Assembly (NCBI RefSeq): GCF_029531655.1
Contig: NZ_JANRMI010000002.1
Location: 434,001 to 498,000, forward strand
Length of the DNA stretch: 64,000 nt
DNA from: Bdellovibrio svalbardensis
Lineage (GTDB): Bacteria > Bdellovibrionota > Bdellovibrionia > Bdellovibrionales > Bdellovibrionaceae
Direction of reading: 5' to 3'
Made by a program: the position numbers and the translations under genes. Of the stretch, positions 26,910 through 35,133 are shown piece after piece (the stretch's first letter is position 1; each line of letters starts with the position of its first letter). The notes under the pieces are model-generated. The model did not search any database and was not told the DNA's origin. It worked only from the letters and a program-made list of their open reading frames with translations.

Positions 26910-28127
26910 CTAACTTGCTTTTTTAGCGGCTTTCTTTTTGGCCGGCTTATTATCAGTCTTCTTTTCAGCCTTCTTCTCTGGTGGCGCTTCTTCTTTGACC
27001 GGGTTCTTCGCGGCACTTCTTTGTTTCAATCGAGCATAGAGAGGGAAGTGATCTGACACTCCTTCTTGAGCATCATTGTCCCAACGCTTCGGATACTTAC
27101 CCTTGCTGAGGTGAACTGGATTGTAGCGGATCACGTCGATGGTTTTAGGTTCCAACTCATAACTGGCAGTTCCATCAGCCAAAAGACCTTTCCCGTAAAT
27201 CTGAGCATCCAGGAAAGACCAAGATTTCTTATAGTTGTGTGAGCCCGGGCAAGACTCGCAACCAACGAAGTGAGAAACGGCTCCGGCTTGTCCCAGGATA
27301 TCGCGGAAGATGTGAGCGGACTCTTCTTCTTCGTGCGAGATATTCAAGTCACCACCGGCAATAACAATGGCATTAGGACCCTTGCTCTTAACCAATTCAG
27401 CCAAGAACTGGGCAATCTGTTTTCTCCAGTAAGTTGGATTTGATTGAGAGGGAAAGTGGGCTACAAAGAAGGTCATTGGATCGCCATTTGGAGCCTTCAC
27501 AGTGACTTCTAAGATGCGGCGGGAACGCTCCATCCATTTTTGATCCTTATCGTTCTCGGCTTTCCATGGGATTGGATGAAGAATAGGTTTTCCAACCAGT
27601 GGGAAGCGTGACAAGAAAGCGACGTTGATGCCGCGTTTGTCAGGACCGTCGATAATCACTTCTGTGATATATTTCGCTGGCTTCAAATACTCGGTATTCA
27701 GCTTATGAAGGACAACATCGCTTTCGATCTCAATAATCATCAAATTGTCGGGACCTTGGCCATCAACATCCAATACGACTTTAGAGATATTTGTAAGCTT
27801 CTTATCGAGGGCTTCAGGTGTCCAATTCGTGCTGAGGCACTCGTTTCTGCGGTAGTCAGAGTCCGTTGAATCTACGCAACCCTGGCGCATCTTAGGATCG
27901 CCTTGCTTCACGTAAAGAGGCAAATAGGTGTAGTCTTCGTGACCTTCCGTATGAACTGTGTCGAAGAGGTTCTCCATATTGAAGGACATAAGGCTCACTT
28001 CATTGGGCGCCTTCTCCGGAAGACTCCATTTGTTCTTCTGAAAGCTGACAGCGCAACCAGTTAGAAGTGCAAAGAAGAGGGCCATTAAAAGAGTGGATAT
28101 ATTTTGGACAGATCGAAGATTTTTCAT
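26910..28127 (-). CDS. Lipoprotein of the endonuclease/exonuclease/phosphatase (EEP) family
   Basis: 405 residues from the ATG at 28127, which begins a lipoprotein signal (LLMALFFALLTGCAV); an upstream in-frame TTG at 28169 would spoil it. EEP signatures are present: LMSFNMENLFDT, IIEIESDVV (metal Glu region), VAHFPSQSNP, IAGGDLNIS (Asp-x-Asn) and a final SDHFPLYARL. Such enzymes hydrolyse phosphodiesters of nucleic acids or phospholipids. Exported to the membrane surface it could digest extracellular or prey DNA; substrate is inferred. The C-terminal 30 residues are Lys/Ala-rich (KKAEKKTDNKPAKKKAAKK), a positively charged tail that could bind nucleic acid. Confidence 0.85.
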   Translation of the reverse strand: MKNLRSVQNISTLLMALFFALLTGCAVSFQKNKWSLPEKAPNEVSLMSFNMENLFDTVHTEGHEDYTYLPLYVKQGDPKMRQGCVDSTDSDYRRNECLSTNWTPEALDKKLTNISKVVLDVDGQGPDNLMIIEIESDVVLHKLNTEYLKPAKYITEVIIDGPDKRGINVAFLSRFPLVGKPILHPIPWKAENDKDQKWMERSRRILEVTVKAPNGDPMTFFVAHFPSQSNPTYWRKQIAQFLAELVKSKGPNAIVIAGGDLNISHEEEESAHIFRDILGQAGAVSHFVGCESCPGSHNYKKSWSFLDAQIYGKGLLADGTASYELEPKTIDVIRYNPVHLSKGKYPKRWDNDAQEGVSDHFPLYARLKQRSAAKNPVKEEAPPEKKAEKKTDNKPAKKKAAKKAS

Positions 28128-28231
28128 GCCCACAAAGGTAAGAGGTTTGGTCAGGTGACACAAGTTCAAAGAGTTTTAGGATTCTATTGAGACAAAGAGT
28201 GTCTAAACTTTGAGTATTGTGTAACCTAGCG

Positions 28232-28246
28232 CGTTATGGCATAACG
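28232..28246. promoter_or_regulatory. Perfect 15-bp palindrome, candidate operator
   Basis: CGTTATG-G-CATAACG lies 38 nt before the start codon of the outer-membrane protein gene at 28284, close to where its promoter would be. Two 7-bp arms around one base suit a dimeric regulator. No binding protein can be named. Confidence 0.4.
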
Positions 28247-28283
28247 TCTCGGATTGTTCTCTTGCACTTACTAGGAGTCCCAG

Positions 28284-29216
28284 ATGTTAAAAAAAGCCAT
28301 AGCCATTTCATTATCAGTCCTTTGTTTAGCGACTCAGTCTTACGCAGCAAATGATGGTGAGGCGTTGGTAATGTCTGCCGCAGATCTTAAGAAGAACGAT
28401 TGGTCTGTAACTTTCTTCTCCATTGCTTCAGTTGCGAACATGAAGCCTGGTAAAACAGCTCCTGATAATGTGTCTGATCGTATGGTGAACAGTTACGACT
28501 ATTTTAGTTTGAACTATCGCATCGACACGAAATCCAAAGCCTCAATGCGTATTCCATTTTTATTCAACACCGCGGGCGTGAATGAATACGGCGATCAGAA
28601 GACTTCTGACTTTGCTCTTTCAGATATCCACTTTAGTTATTCAAATTATGATCTTGGATATATCGGCGATGTCGATGTATCTGGTGTGGCAAAGCTCTAC
28701 CTTCCGACCAGTAAGTACATGCAAGCCGCGAAGACGATTGCCAAGATCAGATTCGAAGGTTATTTCGATTGGCAGTTCGCACGTTTCTCTTCTCTTGAGT
28801 ATGTTGTAAAACCAGATATCTATCTTCAAACTCAGACTGCTTTCTTCAACCCAGATGGTATTCCACAGTACGATGACGGCTCTTTCATGCGTGATCCTCG
28901 TGCCGCGACAAAACAATTCGGTCTTCAGCATTACCTTCAGTTGAATTTGGATATTAACAAGTATGTTGGTTTCCAAACGAAGACGGGTTTCGACGAAAGC
29001 TGGTACCATGCTTCAGCGGCTGAAGAGATCGATGCTTCGCATGTGACCTCTGCAGTTGTCGGCGTCGGTCTTGAAATCCGTCCTATGCGTGGTTTGAATT
29101 TCTTGTTGTTGGCGACAAACGAAACAAAATTGAACAGCTACCGTGGGAACGATATTCAGTGGATGCAGCCGGAAAACACTGAGTACGCAATCATGACAAA
29201 CGCGTTCTTGTTCTAG
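28284..29216 (+). CDS. Outer-membrane beta-barrel protein
   Basis: 310 residues; AGGAG lies 9 nt upstream of the ATG. Signal peptide LSVLCLATQSYAA. Strands such as SYDYFSLNYRIDTKSKASM, ALSDIHFSYSNYDLGYIG and the last strand YAIMTNAFLF with terminal Phe indicate a barrel of roughly 10-12 strands. No domain name recognised. The gene converges with the pseudouridine synthase and shares 4 nt at the 3' ends. Confidence 0.75.
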   Translation: MLKKAIAISLSVLCLATQSYAANDGEALVMSAADLKKNDWSVTFFSIASVANMKPGKTAPDNVSDRMVNSYDYFSLNYRIDTKSKASMRIPFLFNTAGVNEYGDQKTSDFALSDIHFSYSNYDLGYIGDVDVSGVAKLYLPTSKYMQAAKTIAKIRFEGYFDWQFARFSSLEYVVKPDIYLQTQTAFFNPDGIPQYDDGSFMRDPRAATKQFGLQHYLQLNLDINKYVGFQTKTGFDESWYHASAAEEIDASHVTSAVVGVGLEIRPMRGLNFLLLATNETKLNSYRGNDIQWMQPENTEYAIMTNAFLF

Positions 29217-30061
29217 ATTTTAAAATGATGTGATTCGCCTGTGAGGGGATTGGTAAATTCCAGCTCGCAGGCTTCCAGTTCGATTCTTTCTTCTTCCCAG
29301 ATCTTCTCTGCCCCATACGCGTGATCGCCGATAATCGGGCAATTTTCAAAACCTAGCTGCGCCCGAATTTGATGAGTTCTTCCTGTGTGAAGATGAATCT
29401 TCACTTCGTAAGATCCATCATCCAACAAAGTAGAACTTAAAACTTCCAAAACACAATTTTGCCAGCCAGGCTGCTCCACGCGATCGACCTTTTTAGGGGC
29501 GCGAGGTGATGGCTCCATGAAGTGCGTGAGGAATCCCATAGGCGGTGCATTGGTCACGCGGGCGCGATAGATTTTTTTAAGTTCACGGGCGATGAGCATT
29601 TTGTTAAAGGCCGTTTGAAACTCAGCGGTTTTTCCGTAAACGATCAAGCCGCGAGTAGGCACATCCAAACGGTGGGTGAGAAAGACGGGTTGATTTAACG
29701 TCTCTTCAAGATAGGCCTGAACATTTTCGCGAATGTTATCCACCGAGGCATGAACGGGGAGACCTGAAATCTTGTTAACAATTATAAAGTACTGATTCTC
29801 AAAAATGATTCTTTCGGACCATTTGCCATCGTTCTTGGGAAAGCGCCGTGGTTTTGTATGGACTCGCAAGTAAGCGCCTTCTGAAACTGAGAAATCTTCT
29901 TGAAGGCGTTGGCCGTTTAAGTAAATCGCTCCTAAATTAAGCAGATTGTGAATTTGCGGTAAATCCAGATCTGTGTTGCTTAATATTACGTCACTCACGA
30001 GGCCCGACCCTTGGCTAATTATGTGTTTTACTCCGTATTCAAATCCTCTTGCGCTCTGCAT
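29213..30061 (-). CDS. RluA-family RNA pseudouridine synthase
   Basis: 282 residues. An N-terminal S4-like segment (LPQIHNLLNLGAIYLNGQRL) precedes the catalytic domain. The active-site motif is THRLDVPTRGLIVYGK, with the catalytic Asp in HRLD; the usual Thr-Ser-Gly after it is Thr-Arg-Gly here. HTGRTHQIRAQL and GDHAYGA follow as in RluA/RluC/RluD enzymes. They isomerise uridine in rRNA or tRNA. Start ATG at 30061 has AGGAT upstream. Target site unknown. Confidence 0.9.
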   Translation of the reverse strand: MQSARGFEYGVKHIISQGSGLVSDVILSNTDLDLPQIHNLLNLGAIYLNGQRLQEDFSVSEGAYLRVHTKPRRFPKNDGKWSERIIFENQYFIIVNKISGLPVHASVDNIRENVQAYLEETLNQPVFLTHRLDVPTRGLIVYGKTAEFQTAFNKMLIARELKKIYRARVTNAPPMGFLTHFMEPSPRAPKKVDRVEQPGWQNCVLEVLSSTLLDDGSYEVKIHLHTGRTHQIRAQLGFENCPIIGDHAYGAEKIWEEERIELEACELEFTNPLTGESHHFKI

Positions 30062-30081
30062 ACTAATCCTAATGGTAGGGC

Positions 30082-30100
30082 TTTGATCAGTGTTTGATCA
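30082..30100. promoter_or_regulatory. Paired TTTGATCA sites between divergent genes
   Basis: TTTGATCA occurs at 30082-30089 and 30093-30100, 11 nt apart, each holding the palindrome TGATCA. They lie in the divergent region between the pseudouridine synthase and DedA genes, 21 nt before the former's start codon. One-turn spacing fits a cooperative binding site; weak evidence. Confidence 0.25.
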
Positions 30101-30191
30101 TTGTGGTCGAAAAGTATGGATAGCACGGTGTGACGTTAGTATTCAAGCCGTTCAAGTTACTCCATATTAGTTTGCTAGGAGAACTTTCATT

Positions 30192-30857
30192 TTGGAATTA
30201 GCTAACGAACCCATTTTTCAATGGATCTCGCAATTCGCATATTCACCGGGGACAGTTTATCTAGTCATCGTTGGCATGATGCTGTTGTCTGCGGTGGGTT
30301 TGCCTATTCCAGAAGAGCTGACTTTGATCAGTGTTGGGATTTTGGCCTTTGTCGGTAAAAACCCGGATGTGTTTCCTCCTCCTTACGCCGGCGCCCCGGT
30401 TGTTAACGTACACTATGCAGCGATCATCGCCTTTGTGGCGGTCGTCTTCAGTGACACCTTAATCTATACGATCGGTAGGGTGTTCGGTCGAAAGCTTCTT
30501 TATCATCCACGAGTTCACAAAATGTTCCCTCCGCACTTGATGAAGCGTGTGGAAGAGTGGACGCATAAATACGGTATGTATGCTTGCGGTATCTTCCGCT
30601 TCACCCCAGGCATTCGCTTCCCAGGTCACTTGGCTTGCGGAATGATGCACTTCCCATTGTGGAAGTTCTTGTTGATCGACGGCATCGCCGCAGCGATCAG
30701 TGTGCCAACACAAATTTATCTACTGGCTCATTACGGTGAACCCATCCTAAAAAAGCTCCGCGAATTCAAGATCGTCCTCTTAGTCGTTCTAGTTCTCGTA
30801 GCCGTATACTTCCTGGTAAAAAAACTCCGCCAAAGATCCGCTGAGAAAAACGCCTAG
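30192..30857 (+). CDS. DedA/SNARE-associated family membrane protein
   Basis: 221 residues. A TTG start at 30192 is accepted because AGGAGA ends 9 nt before it and no ATG fits. DedA features: VIVGMMLLSAVGLPIPEELTLI, the FRFTPGIRFPGHLACGM re-entrant segment with the conserved Arg residues (F.RF.PG.R), and a C-terminal transmembrane helix with a basic tail. The family includes lipid scramblases/flippases, with undecaprenyl phosphate recycling assigned to some members. Inner membrane. A short hairpin terminator follows at once. Confidence 0.9.
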   Translation: MELANEPIFQWISQFAYSPGTVYLVIVGMMLLSAVGLPIPEELTLISVGILAFVGKNPDVFPPPYAGAPVVNVHYAAIIAFVAVVFSDTLIYTIGRVFGRKLLYHPRVHKMFPPHLMKRVEEWTHKYGMYACGIFRFTPGIRFPGHLACGMMHFPLWKFLLIDGIAAAISVPTQIYLLAHYGEPILKKLREFKIVLLVVLVLVAVYFLVKKLRQRSAEKNA

Positions 30858-30875
30858 GTACGCCGTACCTTTTTG
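30856..30875 (+). terminator. Short intrinsic terminator of DedA gene
   Basis: AGGTAC-GCC-GTACCT followed by TTTTT starts within the stop codon. Six-base stem, adequate T-run. Confidence 0.6.
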
Positions 30876-30895
30876 AGGCTCAGAGCGTCTAAAAG

Positions 30896-30925
30896 AAAAA
30901 CCCGCATCCAAGGACGCGGGTTTTT
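30896..30925. terminator. Bidirectional intrinsic terminator
   Basis: AAAAACCCGC, loop ATCCAAGGAC, GCGGGTTTTT gives a 10-bp stem with A- and T-runs on the two sides, serving the rightward DedA gene and the leftward gene ending at 30991. Confidence 0.85.
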
Positions 30926-30928
30926 TAT

Positions 30929-30967
30929 GCGCTGAGTGAAGCAAAAGGTGCCAGGCACCTTTTGCGG
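30929..30967. repeat. REP-like hairpin element, copy A
   Basis: GCGCTGAGTGAAGCAAAAGG followed by TGCCAGGCACCTTTTGC. The core GCAAAAGGTGCC-A-GGCACCTTTTGC is a perfect inverted repeat of 12 bp. The flank GAGTGAA is shared with copies at 32966 and 57226. Confidence 0.8.
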
Positions 30968-30990
30968 CGACCTTTTGCGGAACGCTGATC

Positions 30991-32049
30991 TTAGGCGGCT
31001 TTTGCGCCGTAGATCGCTTCTTCTGTGAGTTCGCAGCACAAGTGCAAAGCAAAAGGTTTTGCGTGTGGTTTTGGTTCCACGTCTTTCCAGAAGATTTTTT
31101 CGTAGCCGCTTTGCAATCCGAAAAGTTCTTCGCGGATTTTGAAACACAAACCAGCTGGGGAGCCCAACAACCAATCCATTTGCACCAAGTAAAGAGCTTC
31201 TTCCAGCTCAACCGGGTTGAGAGAGTTCACAAAACTCTTCGGAAGATTGTTTACCAGGTGGCAAGCATTGTGTGAATACTTGTGGAATGCTTTCTCCATA
31301 GGATCAACAAAAAGCTTTTCAACTTTTGTATCCGGAGTTTTAGGTCCCGCAAAAGGTTGCGAGAACTTTTTGAAATTCCAATACAACAAAGCATCATTCA
31401 CGATGTACTCAGCACGTGGCAAGTAGTCGGAAATAGCATCTACTTTTACAGCTTCATGCGAGTGATCCGCAACATGCGCGTTGTGATCAACGGCCACGAT
31501 ACCGCGAAGGTGATAGAGGAATGAATACAAGCAGTGAAGCTTTTCCATGAATGGCTTCGAGAAGTTCAAGCCGAAGTTGTATAAAAACGGCGAACCCACT
31601 TGTTTTTCAAACCAGCTGAAAGTTTCCAGCAAATGACAAAGTGAAGAAAGATCTACACCCCAGGGCTTCATCGCCAGATCAAAAGACTCATTGAATTGAT
31701 GCTCAAAAGCGGCGCAGATTTTTGGATCGACCACCGGCAAGTGAGATTGCAAGGCGCGAATGCGGCCCTGTGATCTTTCGTAAAGCTCAATATGTGGATC
31801 CAAGTTTTTCCAAGCATCCAACGCGAAGGAATAGTTTAAGTGGGGCGTGGCTACTGGAGACTTAATATAATTATTAAGTTTGACCAAAGACAAAGCCGTC
31901 AACGCATCAGCCATGTATTTAAAAGGCTCTGACGGAGAAAACTTCTTGAAGTCAGTTTCTTGATTCCAGAATTGGACCTGCAAAGGCTTCCAAGTGGTGC
32001 CTTTTTCCATAGTCACATCAAAACCCAAACGTAAACTTTTGTGCTTCAT
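30991..32049 (-). CDS. Conserved-looking protein of unknown function
   Basis: 352 residues from the ATG at 32049, with AAGGAG 6 nt upstream; a GTG two codons earlier is less likely. No signal peptide, so probably cytoplasmic. The sequence is mostly helical and rich in His and Asn: VAVDHNAHVADHSHEAVKV and HKYSHNACHLVNNL are two His-rich clusters that could bind a metal. I do not recognise the family. It stands alone, with a strong bidirectional terminator and a REP-like hairpin just downstream. Confidence 0.7.
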   Translation of the reverse strand: MKHKSLRLGFDVTMEKGTTWKPLQVQFWNQETDFKKFSPSEPFKYMADALTALSLVKLNNYIKSPVATPHLNYSFALDAWKNLDPHIELYERSQGRIRALQSHLPVVDPKICAAFEHQFNESFDLAMKPWGVDLSSLCHLLETFSWFEKQVGSPFLYNFGLNFSKPFMEKLHCLYSFLYHLRGIVAVDHNAHVADHSHEAVKVDAISDYLPRAEYIVNDALLYWNFKKFSQPFAGPKTPDTKVEKLFVDPMEKAFHKYSHNACHLVNNLPKSFVNSLNPVELEEALYLVQMDWLLGSPAGLCFKIREELFGLQSGYEKIFWKDVEPKPHAKPFALHLCCELTEEAIYGAKAA

Positions 32050-32161
32050 ACACACTCCTTCACCTCTGACATATCGGAATCAGTCCGCCCTTGTTCGAGT
32101 CGAGTTTTTGTGAGACGGTTTTATCAAGCCCGAGGTCGAGGCGAATTAAGGTGAGGACGAA

Positions 32162-32959
32162 ATGGTAGCATTTGGAAGATGGATCGATGCTCATGGGCAC
32201 TTGGCTGACAGCCGCTGGGATGGTCAGCAGGACGCTATTATTGAGGAAGCTCGCGCTCGCGGAATTCATTTCTTTATGCAAGGGGGCGTGGGGCCCGAGG
32301 ATTGGGAAAAACAGAAGGCGCTTCATGCGCGCTATCCCACTCATATCGGTATGTGCTTTGGTCTTCATCCTTACTGGGTTGCCGAGCACGACGAAGACGA
32401 GTGTGAAGACGCTTTGAACTTGTTGGCCCGAATGCTCCCTGAGGCCATGGGGCTGGGCGAGGCCGGATTGGATTTTCGCCCGAATATTATGAAGGACTCT
32501 CAAGAACGTCAGATCGGCGTTTTTGAGGATCAGCTGGAGTTAGCTCATATCTCCAACCGCCCCGTGGTGCTTCATATTGTGCAGGCTCATGAGCAAAGCC
32601 TGATGATCATGGATCTCTTCGGGTTGCCTCAGGAAAAGGGCATGGTTCATTCCTTCAACGGAAGTGCTCATAAAGCGCAGGATTTCCTCAATAGAGGCCT
32701 TTTCCTGTCCATCGGAGGCCCGGTATGCCGCCCAGACAATCAAAAGCTGCATCAGGCCGTTAAAGAGATTCCGCTGGAATTCCTGCTGATTGAAAGTGAC
32801 AGCCCCGATCAGGCGCCGCCGCTTTATAAAGGGCAGTTAAATCCACCAGAAAGCATCTGGGAGGTAGCAAAGACTATAGGGGAGTTAAAATCCCTTGATC
32901 CTTTGGAAATATTAGATATCACTACAGGGAATTTCCACCGCCTCTTCGGAATAACGTAG
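32162..32959 (+). CDS. TatD-family metal-dependent hydrolase
   Basis: 265 residues; GGTGAGGA lies just upstream of the ATG. TatD signatures: IDAHGHL (metal HxH), GMCFGLHPYW, MGLGEAGLDFR (metal Glu), VVLHIVQAHEQ, MVHSFNGSAHKAQDFL, and LLIESDSPDQAP (metal Asp). The family comprises 3'-5' DNases and D-aminoacyl-tRNA-related hydrolases in the cytoplasm. All expected metal ligands are present, so the enzyme should be active. Copy B of the REP-like hairpin follows the stop codon. Confidence 0.88.
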   Translation: MVAFGRWIDAHGHLADSRWDGQQDAIIEEARARGIHFFMQGGVGPEDWEKQKALHARYPTHIGMCFGLHPYWVAEHDEDECEDALNLLARMLPEAMGLGEAGLDFRPNIMKDSQERQIGVFEDQLELAHISNRPVVLHIVQAHEQSLMIMDLFGLPQEKGMVHSFNGSAHKAQDFLNRGLFLSIGGPVCRPDNQKLHQAVKEIPLEFLLIESDSPDQAPPLYKGQLNPPESIWEVAKTIGELKSLDPLEILDITTGNFHRLFGIT

Positions 32960-32965
32960 AAAACC

Positions 32966-33003
32966 AGCAAAAGGTGCCAGGCACCTTTTGCTTCACTCGG
33001 CGC
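32966..33003. repeat. REP-like hairpin element, copy B
   Basis: AGCAAAAGGTGCC-A-GGCACCTTTTGCT is a perfect 13-bp inverted repeat, followed by TCACTCGGCGC, the reverse complement of the GCGC.GAGTGA flank of copy A. It is therefore inserted in the opposite orientation, between tatD-like and tcdA genes. Confidence 0.85.
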
Positions 33004-33031
33004 ATTAGGAATTTTGAAGGATCTAATTAGC

Positions 33032-33910
33032 ATGGATACAAACGCGACTTCTTTAACTCAAGAACCAAATCTGCAACAGCCGCCAGAGACTGAATATGTA
33101 TTGCACCGTCGTTTTGATCGCATGGGCCGCCTGGTCGGTGATCCTGCGATGAAAAAGTTGATGAGCACACATGTGATGGTGATTGGTCTTGGTGGTGTGG
33201 GTTCTTGGGCCGCAGAAGCTTTGGCGCGTTCTGGTGTTGGACAAATCACCGTCATTGATTTCGATGAAATTTGCATCACCAATGCAAACCGCCAGATCCA
33301 TGCCTTGCAGGGCTTGGTAGGAAAGAAAAAAGCCGAAGTGATGGGCGAGCGTCTTCGCAAAATCAACCCTCAAGCGGTTGTGAAAGTGATTCCTGAATTC
33401 TACAATGCTGAGAATTCTGAAATGATGCTCGCGAATAAACCTGATTATATCGTAGATGCGATCGACAACATGACCGCGAAGGCGCACTTGCTTGCGACTT
33501 GCGTGGCTAAAGGAATTGAAGTTGTAACTTCGGCGGGTTCTGCCGCGAAAATGGATCCACTTCGTATTCAAAAAGTCGACTTGGCAGACACGCACACCTG
33601 TCCAATGGCACAACAGCTTCGTAAGATCCTTCGTCAGAAGTATGACTTCCCTGAAAAGAAATTTGGCATTCAATGCGTTTTCTCAGACGAGTTGGTGATG
33701 CAGCCGGAAGAACTCTTCTATGACAAAGGCATGGGCTTTAAGTGTGTATGCCCGCAAAAGAATGATCAGCACGGCTGTGACAATCGCAATATGATTTATG
33801 GCTCTGCGAGTTTCGTGACAGGGGCTTTTGGTCTTGCGATGGCGTCTCATATCGTGAACGATATCTACAAAACAATAAAGGCGGCAAATTCTGTCGAGGT
33901 GCAATCATGA
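33032..33910 (+). CDS. tcdA: tRNA threonylcarbamoyladenosine dehydratase (TcdA/CsdL)
   Basis: 292 residues from the ATG at 33032, with AAGGAT upstream; a TTG at 33014 is in frame but overlaps that site. TcdA is an E1-like enzyme that uses ATP to convert t6A37 of ANN-reading tRNAs to cyclic ct6A. Seen: HRRFDRMGRLVG, nucleotide-binding VIGLGGVGSWAAEALARSG, DFDEICITNANRQIHA, DAIDNMTAK, TSAGSAAKMDP, and FSDE. C-terminal membrane segment (FVTGAFGLAMASHIV) as in other TcdAs. Its stop codon overlaps the start of the 44-aa membrane peptide by 4 nt. Confidence 0.92.
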   Translation: MDTNATSLTQEPNLQQPPETEYVLHRRFDRMGRLVGDPAMKKLMSTHVMVIGLGGVGSWAAEALARSGVGQITVIDFDEICITNANRQIHALQGLVGKKKAEVMGERLRKINPQAVVKVIPEFYNAENSEMMLANKPDYIVDAIDNMTAKAHLLATCVAKGIEVVTSAGSAAKMDPLRIQKVDLADTHTCPMAQQLRKILRQKYDFPEKKFGIQCVFSDELVMQPEELFYDKGMGFKCVCPQKNDQHGCDNRNMIYGSASFVTGAFGLAMASHIVNDIYKTIKAANSVEVQS

Positions 33911-34041
33911 TCGTGGCAGCCTGGTTTACTATCGTTGGTCTTGTGGTTATTGCGGGCTTCGTATTGGTCGGTTTAACATTTAGACATTGGGCGCAGCAAA
34001 AGAAGGTGACCCATGCTGAGCAAAATACCGTTTCAAAATAA
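33907..34041 (+). CDS. 44-aa single-pass membrane peptide
   Basis: The ATG at 33907 overlaps the TcdA stop in the classic ATGA arrangement. The product has one transmembrane helix (WFTIVGLVVIAGFVLVGLTF, residues 6-25) followed by a short charged tail (RHWAQQKKVTHAEQ). The 3' end overlaps the start of the methyltransferase gene at 34013 by 29 nt. Position and overlaps on both sides argue for a real, coupled gene despite its size. Function unknown; perhaps it tethers one of the two neighbouring enzymes to the membrane, which is speculation. Confidence 0.55.
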   Translation: MIVAAWFTIVGLVVIAGFVLVGLTFRHWAQQKKVTHAEQNTVSK

Positions 34042-35083
34042 GTTAAGTCTTGGTTACTCCCTCGCTCGTTCTGTGCATTTTACGATGCAACAGATGAGTT
34101 TGCCATTTTTCGAATTGCTCGTGACGGGGAAAAGCAAAGATCATCCCTCGGTGAAGCATCCGTCAATAGAGCCGAAGCATCTTAAAAAGTCTTTTCAAGA
34201 GCTTTATCATCTGCTGAGGAAAGATTCTGAAAATATCGCGAAGGGCCTTTATCCCATAGAGGTTCTCAAGCCGGAATCGGTGACCAAACACGCCATTCGC
34301 TATCCGAAGATTTTGGTGGATGGCTATTATATCTCGAAGCGCCGCAGGGACCACAGTGCCAAGGAATTCAATCAAGAAGCGCGCGAGTTCCTGCATGATG
34401 TTCCTGAATACTACCAAAGAAATTTCCACTATCAATCTGGCGGCTATCTTACAAAAAAATCTGCGGACTTGTACGAGCATCAGGTTGAGATTCTATTCTC
34501 TGGTGCTGCCGATGCCATGAGACGATTGATCATTCCTTTGATGAAAGAGCATTACCCGAATCAGGGTGAAAACCTGCATTTTCTGGAAGTTGGCGCAGGA
34601 ACCGGGCGTCTGACGAGGTTTATGAAGCTGGCGTTCCCAAAAGTACGCATTACTGTGCTGGATCTCAGTGAGCCCTATTTAAAGAAAGCCCAGGAAAATC
34701 TTACGGAATTCAGCCGCATTGATTTTATTCATGGAAAAGCGGAAGAGTTGCCTTTTTTAGATGCGCAGTTTGATGCCGTTTATTCTTGCTTCCTCTTTCA
34801 TGAGTTGCCTTTGGCAATTCGCACCAAAGTCATTGATGAATCTTTCCGCACTTTGAAAGAGGGCGGGGTTTTAGGGTTTGTCGACTCTGTGCAAAAGAAA
34901 GATGCCGAGGATCTTGAGTGGGCCCTGGAACAGTTTCCGGTGGATTTTCACGAACCTTTTTACAAGAACTACAGTCAAAATCCCATGGAAGACCTAATCA
35001 CTTCCAGGGGATTCGTAGGTCTTCGAAAAGACAAAGGTTTTTTCGCTAAAGCGATCCTTGCACAAAAGCCATTCTCTGCTTGA
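34013..35083 (+). CDS. Class I SAM-dependent methyltransferase
   Basis: 356 residues. The Rossmann methyltransferase domain starts near residue 185: HFLEVGAGTGRLTRFM (motif I, SAM-binding), ITVLDLSEPYLKKAQENL (acidic ribose ligand), FDAVYSCFLFHELP (motif IV) and LKEGGVLGFVDSVQ. It resembles the UbiE/Coq5-like group, but the long N-terminal part (residues 1-180, basic and helical) is unassigned and likely recognises the substrate. Third gene of the TcdA operon, overlapping the membrane peptide. Substrate not known. Confidence 0.85.
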   Translation: MLSKIPFQNKLSLGYSLARSVHFTMQQMSLPFFELLVTGKSKDHPSVKHPSIEPKHLKKSFQELYHLLRKDSENIAKGLYPIEVLKPESVTKHAIRYPKILVDGYYISKRRRDHSAKEFNQEAREFLHDVPEYYQRNFHYQSGGYLTKKSADLYEHQVEILFSGAADAMRRLIIPLMKEHYPNQGENLHFLEVGAGTGRLTRFMKLAFPKVRITVLDLSEPYLKKAQENLTEFSRIDFIHGKAEELPFLDAQFDAVYSCFLFHELPLAIRTKVIDESFRTLKEGGVLGFVDSVQKKDAEDLEWALEQFPVDFHEPFYKNYSQNPMEDLITSRGFVGLRKDKGFFAKAILAQKPFSA

Positions 35084-35133
35084 GTTTTTTTGGGTAAACA
35101 TGCTACTTTCCTGCAGAATTTTAACAGGAGCGC

